Origin: Bacteroidales bacterium
Lineage (GTDB): Bacteria; Bacteroidota; Bacteroidia; Bacteroidales; SM23-62
Length of the DNA: 6,109 nt
Assembly: GCA_016783865.1 (NCBI GenBank)
Contig: JADHVS010000253.1
Span: 1 to 6,109 of the forward strand
Reading direction: 5' to 3'
The notes under the pieces are model-generated. The model searched no databases. It had not been told where the DNA came from and worked only from the letters and a program-made list of their open reading frames with translations. Position 1 is the stretch's first letter. Every line of letters starts with the position of its first letter. Made by a program: the position numbers and the translations under genes. Shown in pieces: positions 1 through 6,109 of the stretch.

Positions 1-1676
1 AAACTGCTGTTGACAGGATCACAATGCGCTATACAAGACCTAAAGACAGCGATGCACTTTATTACCTTGGCGTTGTTCAAAGAAGACTCCATAAGAATAA
101 GGAAGCCTATGGTAATTTCTATGATGCCACCTGGAATGCAGGCTGGCATGCACCCGCCTATCATCAACTCGCAGAACTCGATTGTGAAAACGGGGATTAT
201 GAAACAGCGCTTGAACACATTGACCGTGCATTAAGCACCGATGTCAATAACCTGAAAGCGCTGAGCCTCAAGGTAGTGATCATGAGAAAACTCGGAATGT
301 TTGAAAAAGCACAGGACCTGGCAGAGCGCATAATGGAAAAAGATCTGCTTGACTATCAGTCGAGGAACGAGTTATACCGGATCAGGAAGGAACTGAAACA
401 AAACAGGCTTGCTGAAGCCATACTGGATGAGCTTTACAACATAATGCAGGACAGGGTCCAGTCATACATTGAATTTGCGACAGTATATTCCAATTGCGGA
501 TTTTATGAAGAAGCTATTGACATATTATCACGCCTTGAAGAGAAAGAAAACCAGTTCCCGATGGTGTATTATTACCTGGGATACTTCTGGTCGAAGCTTA
601 ATGACAGGGAAAAGGCTCAGCAGTACTTTGCCATCGCCCAATTAAAACCACATCTTTATTGCTTCCCATTCAGGGATGAGTCTGTGGAAGTACTGAATGA
701 GGCAATCAATTATTATCCCGATGATGCCATGGCCTGTTATTATCTGGGTAATTTATATTATGAACTGCAGCCTGAAAAAGCGATTGGATTATGGGAAAAA
801 TCACAGGCCATTGATGATGGTTTTTATATCGTACAACGGAATCTGGCCCTGGCGGCTAAGGAACAGCAAGATGATCCGGTCAAAGCCGCCAATTTGTATG
901 GAGAAGCTTTTGCCAACAACAATGAAGATCCACGATTAATGTATGAATATGATATTGCACTTGAACAAGACGGAATACCGCCAAAAGACAGGTACGAAAA
1001 GGTCTTCAGGGATAACCGCTACATCTCACAACAAAAAAGCAGTACTTTCCTAAGGGAAATTGAGCTTTTGATCTTCCTGGGACAGTACAATGAAGTAATT
1101 GATATATTAAATACCGCTGAATTTGTTGAATCTGAAGGAAGTCGGACATTGAGGGATATATTTCTTGATGTTCACATCCTGAGATCTTTACAGGAATACC
1201 AGGCAGGAAATTATGAGGCTGCTGCAGGGGATATGAAGACAGCCCTGGATTACCCGATAGGAAGATGGGGTAGCGAACGTAGAGCTCAAATGTACTATCT
1301 GTTGGGAACCTATTATGAGAAATTGGCTGATAATGCAGCAGCTGAGGACTGCTATGAAAAAGCGATCAATGAAATTGCAGATAGAACAGAATATCACTAT
1401 GAAAAAGGTCTTGCTTTCCGGAAATTAAGACAAAGTGAAAATTCGCGTAAGGAATTTAACGCTTTACTGGAAATGGCTGACAGAAGAGGTGAGGCCGATG
1501 TCTTCCGTTCGTTTGAAGCAGCCTCAACCGGGAGCGCCCGGCTAGCCCGGAACTATTATTTGAGAGGGCTGGCCTACCTGGGGATGGAGCGAAATAATGA
1601 AGCCAGAGCGCAATTCGCCAGGGCATTGGAACTGGATCCGGCGCATTTATGGGCCAGCTATAGACTGAATGAGTAA
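1..1676 (+). CDS. DUF5107-type TPR protein, C-terminal part (5'-truncated by window edge)
   Basis: This is the C-terminal 558 or so residues of a tetratricopeptide-repeat protein, ending at TAA 1674-1676. The frame is open from the first full codon at base 3, and the first ATG (base 24) falls inside a helical repeat region, so the true start lies upstream. Numbering from that ATG, repeat-like helix pairs are visible at about 12-42 (with FYDATWNAGW), 43-76, 77-110, 145-174, 179-210, 225-262 and 505-548. The order of segments (FYxATWN, YYYLGY, a CFP segment, YYLGNLYY, RNLALA, a LALDYP-like segment and a final YLRGLAYLG...ALELDP.HLWA repeat) matches, from memory, the C-terminal half of DUF5107 proteins. 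These are usually about 1,100 residues, with an N-terminal DUF5107 beta-rich domain that would lie before the window. Family members are often found near carbohydrate-use genes, but no biochemical function is established from what is seen. There is no membrane segment in this part. It converges on the next gene. Confidence 0.85.
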   Translation, partial: TAVDRITMRYTRPKDSDALYYLGVVQRRLHKNKEAYGNFYDATWNAGWHAPAYHQLAELDCENGDYETALEHIDRALSTDVNNLKALSLKVVIMRKLGMFEKAQDLAERIMEKDLLDYQSRNELYRIRKELKQNRLAEAILDELYNIMQDRVQSYIEFATVYSNCGFYEEAIDILSRLEEKENQFPMVYYYLGYFWSKLNDREKAQQYFAIAQLKPHLYCFPFRDESVEVLNEAINYYPDDAMACYYLGNLYYELQPEKAIGLWEKSQAIDDGFYIVQRNLALAAKEQQDDPVKAANLYGEAFANNNEDPRLMYEYDIALEQDGIPPKDRYEKVFRDNRYISQQKSSTFLREIELLIFLGQYNEVIDILNTAEFVESEGSRTLRDIFLDVHILRSLQEYQAGNYEAAAGDMKTALDYPIGRWGSERRAQMYYLLGTYYEKLADNAAAEDCYEKAINEIADRTEYHYEKGLAFRKLRQSENSRKEFNALLEMADRRGEADVFRSFEAASTGSARLARNYYLRGLAYLGMERNNEARAQFARALELDPAHLWASYRLNE

Positions 1677-1732
1677 TCATAATGAAGGATTCCTGTTGAA
1701 GGAATGAAACTGATCACGAAGAAAAACATGGC

Positions 1733-1861
1733 TCCCGGATAGACCTCATCCCTTATCAGGTAAGTCTCTGAAATTCTGAAATAATATGTGTCATTAAAAC
1801 TCCGGATCGCCCCATTATTTGATTCACCTGTTAAGGGATCCACAATTACCTCGTCCGGAAA
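1733..1861 (-). pseudogene. Remnant of a SusD/RagB-family nutrient-binding lipoprotein (C-terminal fragment)
   Basis: The minus strand encodes about 43 residues resembling the C-terminal part of SusD/RagB proteins, the outer-membrane lipoproteins that bind glycans alongside SusC porins. A FPDEVIVDPLTGES segment is followed by DTYYFRISETYLIRDEVYPG. The second piece matches the family's near-invariant pattern D-x-Y-[FI]-R-[LI]-[AS]-E-T-Y-L-[LI]-R-A-E-A-Y-L-G, except that the usual A-E-A-Y-L is D-E-V-Y-P. Each of these three changes can be a single-base transition, as expected in decaying sequence. A SusD protein is about 500-600 residues; here there is no start, no lipoprotein signal and no room for the roughly 80-100 residues that normally follow, because the TPR gene ends at 1676. 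After YPG the translation (AMFFFVISF...) no longer looks like SusD. The frame runs from just after the stop of the upstream gene (1916-1918) to a stop at 1658. The assignment is by pattern recognition only. The alternative is a chance open frame, which the length of the match makes unlikely. Confidence 0.55.
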
Positions 1862-1915
1862 ATTTCTGAGAGGGCAGTTTTTGCGAAAATTGCCGACTTG
1901 TATGCAAAATCCGGA

Positions 1916-3628
1916 TTATTGTGACAGAGGGTATGAATTGGTAAGATTATAGTATTGTTTGGAAAATGAATAGAATTCTCTCATCCCCATTGGTTTATAA
2001 CCATTTTTCCGGTTCATGTCGCTGATTCTGAAAAGCAGGGATTGATACCTGAATAACTCTTTATAGGCTTTTAATAATGACGTGTCAGTATCCCATACAT
2101 GAATTGCTTCTGCGCCAGCTCCGTTAATTTCAAATATTTGAAAATCAGCAGCTTCCTGTAAATGATTAATCGTTTTGAATTTAATATCAAAACGTCCAAA
2201 GTAGAATTCAGGCATACTGCACGCAATCTCATCAAATCGCTGGTTCAATTTTGGGGTAATATAATTTTCTCCGTTTGTGTAAAGGCCGCCAACGCGTATG
2301 CTTCCTATGAATGCAAGCTGCACAATCTCTTCCCGCTGCGGCACGGACTCAAGATCATCGGGAGAGACACCCTGGTGCAATGGATCTTTTCCAAGATAAA
2401 AACGTGACTTGAAATTGGTTCTTTTGTCCTGTTTGATTAATTCCAGAACTGAACTTTTACCATCGCCGATTACATGAGGATAATACCGGAATGTCAGTGA
2501 AATTACCCTTCCCTGAGATTCTCCCGGATATCGCAGATAAAATACTCCTGCTTCACCTTCATACGGGATATGCTCCTGGATGATTATGGTATTGTTCTTT
2601 GGATATTCCCTGAAGTACTCGAGAAGTTCTGCTTTATTCTTAATGATCCTGACACCATAGCCCTGCCAGCCAATATCAGGTTTTATGACAAGCGGGAAAT
2701 CCAGTGATGCAGATGAGAGTTCATCAAGTGCTTTATTAAACATATTTTCCACTGTGAAACGGTCATCAAGGGTAAAGGTTGCAAAAGGGGCAATCCACTG
2801 ACGTTGCGAGCCAGATACCTGGTGCATCAGCCTGCTTTTTGATTCACCCCAAAGGCCGCCGGCTTCAATGAATGGATTGGCTATGGTTGGAAGTGCCATA
2901 TTCCGGTACCTGATGCCAAGCATAAGCCATCGAAATCCCAGGGGTGTATAAAAAATCAGGGGTGGGATTTTTTCAGAAACAGATACTTTGCGGTTAAGGA
3001 AATGCAGAGAAGGCATTCCCAGAAAAGTTTCCTGGTTTTGACTGATATCCGGAAAAGAAATTGTCTCTACAGCCGTGTTATTTGCTAATCTGAGCCGACG
3101 TGGCTTGATCGTTTTATAGGTTATCAACAGAAGGACAAGACTCACCATGATGATCCAGCCCCAGTAACCAATGGTTGGAAATACGAATTCTCCAAGTTTA
3201 ATCACAAGTGTCAGAAGAATCGTCGAGTATATGGCGCTGGCAGTCAGCGTTGTTATAAAAAACTGTGTGAATGAGACACCTATGAGTCCGCATGCAAGAT
3301 AAGTCGGAAAAAGAAGTCCGGGCAGAATGCGGACAAGGGCTATTGAGGAAACAAGATTTTTTTCAAGTTTTATTCTGGCATTTTCCACTCTCCTGTTAAC
3401 GAGACGATTACGAATCCAGGGAATTTTCCTGGCCGCCATTCCCATGCTATATATGATAATATCTCCGCTGAGGATACCAGTAAACAGGCTAATGGCAACA
3501 AATAACAGGGGTAATTCTTTTTTTACTACGAGCAATCCCCCCGTAACAATCGCCAGATCTTCCTGAATAAATGTTTCAAAAAAAAGGCCGATACATTTAC
3601 CAAACCAATCATCTCCAGGATTTATCAT
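1916..3628 (-). CDS. VTT/DedA-like membrane domain fused to an ATP-grasp ligase domain
   Basis: This is a complete 570-residue protein, ATG at 3626-3628 and TAA at 1916-1918. The ATG is the only one in the open stretch reaching up to the previous in-frame stop near 3713, and it precedes the membrane domain directly. Residues about 10-175 form a VTT (DedA/SNARE-associated) domain: E18 and a G-rich segment, GDIIIY at 55-60, R-x-x-P at 100-103, then ACG and further hydrophobic spans to about 172. A basic KPRRLR stretch (175-180) marks the cytoplasmic side. Residues about 225-540 are an ATP-grasp domain: an ALPTIANPFIEAGGLWGESKS entry segment (245-265), catalytic-type K316 in VIKPD, glycine-rich loop GWQGYGV (320-326), hinge QEHIPYEGEAGV (351-362), VIGDGKSSV (386-394), and probable metal ligands D481, E500 and N502 in FDIKF and FEINGAG. 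Such domains join a carboxylate to an amine through an acyl phosphate, and this subtype resembles D-Ala-D-Ala-ligase/cyanophycin-synthetase-like enzymes of unknown substrate. Membrane tethering suggests an envelope or lipid-linked substrate (inference). No convincing Bacteroidota promoter (TTG / TAnnTTTG) was found in the spacer 3629-3775. Confidence 0.88.
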   Translation of the reverse strand: MINPGDDWFGKCIGLFFETFIQEDLAIVTGGLLVVKKELPLLFVAISLFTGILSGDIIIYSMGMAARKIPWIRNRLVNRRVENARIKLEKNLVSSIALVRILPGLLFPTYLACGLIGVSFTQFFITTLTASAIYSTILLTLVIKLGEFVFPTIGYWGWIIMVSLVLLLITYKTIKPRRLRLANNTAVETISFPDISQNQETFLGMPSLHFLNRKVSVSEKIPPLIFYTPLGFRWLMLGIRYRNMALPTIANPFIEAGGLWGESKSRLMHQVSGSQRQWIAPFATFTLDDRFTVENMFNKALDELSSASLDFPLVIKPDIGWQGYGVRIIKNKAELLEYFREYPKNNTIIIQEHIPYEGEAGVFYLRYPGESQGRVISLTFRYYPHVIGDGKSSVLELIKQDKRTNFKSRFYLGKDPLHQGVSPDDLESVPQREEIVQLAFIGSIRVGGLYTNGENYITPKLNQRFDEIACSMPEFYFGRFDIKFKTINHLQEAADFQIFEINGAGAEAIHVWDTDTSLLKAYKELFRYQSLLFRISDMNRKNGYKPMGMREFYSFSKQYYNLTNSYPLSQ

Positions 3629-3775
3629 ATAATTTGTGAACGTTGAAACCTGTTTAACAATTAAAAAATAATTAGCTAAAAATACATAAAAATTGATGGG
3701 AGAGGATTATTTTTATTCTTTTAAGGCCAAAATCTAACCAAACATTAAAAAGGGTCATTGCCAGCTTGTAAAGGA

Positions 3776-6109
3776 TCATTTAATAAGAACTACTTTTTTT
3801 ACAATATTGCCTGCTCTAATCAGCAGTATACCGGAATTATAAGGAGAGAGGTCAAAGGTTGCCTGCCCTTGTTCATTCAATTTAACATTTCCTGCCATCT
3901 GTCCATTCAGATTATAAATTACTATATTTTGTTGTTTGTAAGCGATGCCGCTGATAGTGATTAAACCTCTTGTTGGATTAGGGTACACCTTGAAGGCATC
4001 CTGACAGGTAATGGCAGGTGCAGAAACAATATGGCCCACCGAGTCTGTGGTCCAGCTTTCCGGGAAATGATTATCCAAACCCGGACTGATCAGTTGAAAT
4101 ACTCCTAAATCTGAAAATCCTTCGTAGGGCCACAATCCGTTATCTTCGTACACCAGATAATCGATTACAATACCATGGCTTTCCTCTAACTGTATGGCTT
4201 CCCCGTTATTCGACAGGGCTCCGCTCTCCCACTGTATTACCTGACTGGCCTGGCTCCACCAGCCACTTGCGGAGGCATTATTGGTTAAATACAAGACCTC
4301 TCCGGAATCGAGAAAAGTTCCTTCCGGAAGTTTTACAGTAACGCCTTTTGTAACAGAATAATTTGACAGATCCACCTGTTCTGAGGAAGGATTATATAAG
4401 CCGATGAATTCAGGGATATTCAGGTTGCCTGAGTTAATGAATATCTGACAGATCATAACGGAAGGTTCAAAATTACCGGGCAAAAGACGGGTCCCCATAT
4501 CTACCGGTATGCCATTATGATAGCCCGACAGGATCCCCGGTGATCCGGGCAATAAATTAAAATTGAAAAATGACGGATCTTTAAACAGGGGATTCCCGTT
4601 TAAATTGGCTGATTGATCGGGCAACAGGTTGTTATCTGACAGGCTGTAACTAATCTCCAGCGTGGATTTTGGATCAACAGAAATGGGCGCGTGCGACGAA
4701 TTGGAGAGGATGCAATTTGTTACCCTGGCATTGCCTCCGGCCTGGCCCAGATTCTTTTCATAACAGGCGACGGCATACACATTGTTATAAAAGATACATT
4801 GATTAATAACCGCGCGTGCGGAATCTTTAATGGCAATCCCCATGTTGCAGTTAATAAAAACACTGTTCTGAATAGTAGCAGATGATTGTTGTCCCACCGA
4901 AACTCCCTTATCTGTTATATTAAAGACAACAATGCTGTCTATTGAGATATTGGTTGCTTTTTCGCCAATATCAATGGCGTCACTATTCATTCCCAGGAAA
5001 TCATGGATCTCGCAGTTTCGGATAATGCCGTTTTCAATTTCATCATAATCAATACCGTCGGTATCGGGCTGGTCATTTCCTGTAAAATGACAGTTTTCTA
5101 TTCTTGCATTTCCATATTTCACATTGATTAAATCGCCTGTCACAACGGAATGTAACTTACTGTTTGTAAGTGTTATATCCGAATACCTGGCTGAAACAGG
5201 ATTCCCATTGATATTGACAAGTGTAAGGTGGTCGAGGCTTAAATCTGCATAAAACGCTGAAATGGCAGCCCGATCCAAAACCGGGTCCGGACCCCGGGAA
5301 GCATCTTCCATGGTCAGGTATTTCAAGATGGATTCATCGCTGGTATTTCGAAATGACATGACACCCCAGCTGCCCGGTTGGTAATCCGGATTAAGCTTTA
5401 TCGTTATCCCATTATCAGGGGTCCCCACGGCATGCACGATCCCCTTCACAAAAATATTGGCGTTTTCCGGCATCCATATTTCCACTCCGGGCTCAATAGT
5501 GAGCGTGGCATTTTCATTGATTGTGAAATCACCCTGTGCCAGATAGGGTGAACAATCCCGGAACAATGTTAAATCATCTGATATGACTTCCGGGACGATG
5601 CAGCTACTGGTGGCATTATACACTGCTGTTAGACAGATATCCTCTGTTAAAGTAAGTGTATATGTCTTATTACCTGATACAATTGATTGGCCACCGGATG
5701 GATAGCCTGATAATCCAAGATCGAAACTGATATCGCTGCTGCTCTTTTCATGCTGATGAATTTCAACTGCTAAAATATTTTCCCCGGCGAGAATCAGGCT
5801 GTTATCCACCGGGTATGAAAAATATATGGATTCTGAATCCCCGTTAATTGCTGTAACTGCGGCAGTCTTAAAATGAAAATCCCCACTTGCAATATTTGCA
5901 CGCACAATTTCGACACCATTCAGGTAGACTATTGCTCCGTCATCTTTCAGTAAATCAATGGCAAACTGACTGGCATTTTTATCTTCATCCGAAATGAGAA
6001 AAGTTTTTCTGAAATAGGTAGTTATAAACTTATTTTGACTATCCCCGCCAAAACTGACAATGGTGCTTTCATCTCCGTCGCCATAACCCAGCTGGGCATT
6101 CCCTGAGCT
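3776..6109 (-). CDS. Secreted multidomain beta-helix protein with lamin-tail and type IX secretion sorting domains (5'-truncated)
   Basis: This is the C-terminal 777 residues of a large exported protein; the frame is open to the right edge and the stop is TAA 3776-3778. A GTG at 5903-5905 is inside a domain and is not the start. In order along the gene: a jelly-roll-like domain from the edge to about 5704, with LGYGDGDE, ITTYFRKTF, LLKDDGAIVYLNG and ENILAVEIHQ; a right-handed parallel beta-helix at about 5533-4480, built of 22-28-residue rungs and containing DGIDYDEI, SDAIDIGE, DKGVSVG and GIAIKDSA; a lamin-tail-like domain at about 4462-4136 (EFIGLYNPSSEQVDLSNYSV); and a C-terminal type A sorting domain at 4000-3779 (FKVYPNPTRG...IVIYNLNGQ...YNSGILLI...KKVVLIK). 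The tail directs export through the type IX secretion system and surface attachment or release, with cleavage of the tail. In Bacteroidota this module set often follows a CotH kinase domain, which would be upstream here (inference). The beta-helix has no recognisable polysaccharide-lyase catalytic signature, so enzymatic activity is not claimed. Transcription could run on into the membrane protein gene 147 bases downstream. Confidence 0.88.
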   Translation of the reverse strand, partial: SSGNAQLGYGDGDESTIVSFGGDSQNKFITTYFRKTFLISDEDKNASQFAIDLLKDDGAIVYLNGVEIVRANIASGDFHFKTAAVTAINGDSESIYFSYPVDNSLILAGENILAVEIHQHEKSSSDISFDLGLSGYPSGGQSIVSGNKTYTLTLTEDICLTAVYNATSSCIVPEVISDDLTLFRDCSPYLAQGDFTINENATLTIEPGVEIWMPENANIFVKGIVHAVGTPDNGITIKLNPDYQPGSWGVMSFRNTSDESILKYLTMEDASRGPDPVLDRAAISAFYADLSLDHLTLVNINGNPVSARYSDITLTNSKLHSVVTGDLINVKYGNARIENCHFTGNDQPDTDGIDYDEIENGIIRNCEIHDFLGMNSDAIDIGEKATNISIDSIVVFNITDKGVSVGQQSSATIQNSVFINCNMGIAIKDSARAVINQCIFYNNVYAVACYEKNLGQAGGNARVTNCILSNSSHAPISVDPKSTLEISYSLSDNNLLPDQSANLNGNPLFKDPSFFNFNLLPGSPGILSGYHNGIPVDMGTRLLPGNFEPSVMICQIFINSGNLNIPEFIGLYNPSSEQVDLSNYSVTKGVTVKLPEGTFLDSGEVLYLTNNASASGWWSQASQVIQWESGALSNNGEAIQLEESHGIVIDYLVYEDNGLWPYEGFSDLGVFQLISPGLDNHFPESWTTDSVGHIVSAPAITCQDAFKVYPNPTRGLITISGIAYKQQNIVIYNLNGQMAGNVKLNEQGQATFDLSPYNSGILLIRAGNIVKKVVLIK

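Noticed and set aside
24..26. ATG that could start the TPR gene
   Set aside because: The frame stays open to the left edge, and the ATG falls inside a region that matches the middle of a longer TPR family, so it is an internal methionine.
1689..1705. Hairpin ATTCCT-GTTGA-AGGAAT just after the TPR stop codon
   Set aside because: The stem is only 6 bp with modest GC and there is no T-tract on either side, so it is not supported as a terminator.
1658..1918. In-frame continuation beyond the TAA of the membrane protein gene into the SusD-like remnant, suggesting readthrough
   Set aside because: The ATP-grasp protein has a natural family-like end before the TAA and the two parts belong to unrelated families, so shared frame is a one-in-three coincidence.
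2162..2407. Plus-strand open frame opposite the ATP-grasp coding region, and similar antisense frames at 3327-3566, 3758-3964 and 4691-4885
   Set aside because: They show no recognisable domain and lie wholly or mostly opposite well-supported genes, so they are shadow frames.
3672..3679. Palindrome TTAGCTAA in the spacer upstream of the membrane protein gene
   Set aside because: It is 8 bases with no symmetric extension and no second copy, too weak to call an operator.
3751..3780. Direct repeat AGGGTCATT / AGGATCATT, 21 bases apart, at the end of the beta-helix protein gene
   Set aside because: The repeats are short and imperfect and occur only twice; this is expected by chance in AT-rich DNA.
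5903..5905. GTG that could start the beta-helix protein gene
   Set aside because: The codons upstream to the right edge continue the same jelly-roll domain (LGYGDGDE, YFRKTF, DDGAIVYLNG), so this is an internal valine.

Overview
The window looks like chromosomal DNA of a Bacteroidota bacterium (Bacteroidales- or Marinilabiliales-like; the genus cannot be told). The evidence is a C-terminal type IX secretion sorting domain with a KVYPNP start, a DUF5107-type TPR protein, a fragment resembling the SusD/RagB family, AT-leaning DNA and no clear Shine-Dalgarno sequences. No RNA gene, CRISPR array, insertion sequence or complete mobile element is visible.

Layout: (1) 1-1676, plus strand: the C-terminal half of a long tetratricopeptide-repeat protein whose beginning lies before the window. 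(2) 1677-1915: a convergent gap that carries, on the minus strand, a short stretch closely resembling the 'R-[IL]-[AS]-E-T-Y-L' segment of SusD/RagB outer-membrane lipoproteins, with no intact gene around it, so probably a decayed remnant. (3) 1916-3628, minus strand: a complete 570-residue membrane protein fusing a DedA/VTT-type membrane domain to a cytoplasmic ATP-grasp ligase domain. (4) 3629-3775: an AT-rich spacer of 147 bases. (5) 3776-6109, minus strand: the C-terminal 777 residues of a large secreted multidomain protein (jelly-roll-like domain, right-handed parallel beta-helix, lamin-tail-like domain, type IX sorting tail) whose start lies beyond the right edge.

The three genes do not form an obvious pathway. 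The two minus-strand genes could be co-transcribed, but the 147-base spacer makes independent transcription equally plausible. The TPR gene converges on them. The most unusual items are the membrane-domain/ATP-grasp fusion and the SusD-like remnant. The large secreted protein has the build of Bacteroidota surface proteins in which a CotH kinase domain often precedes these modules, but that part is not in view.
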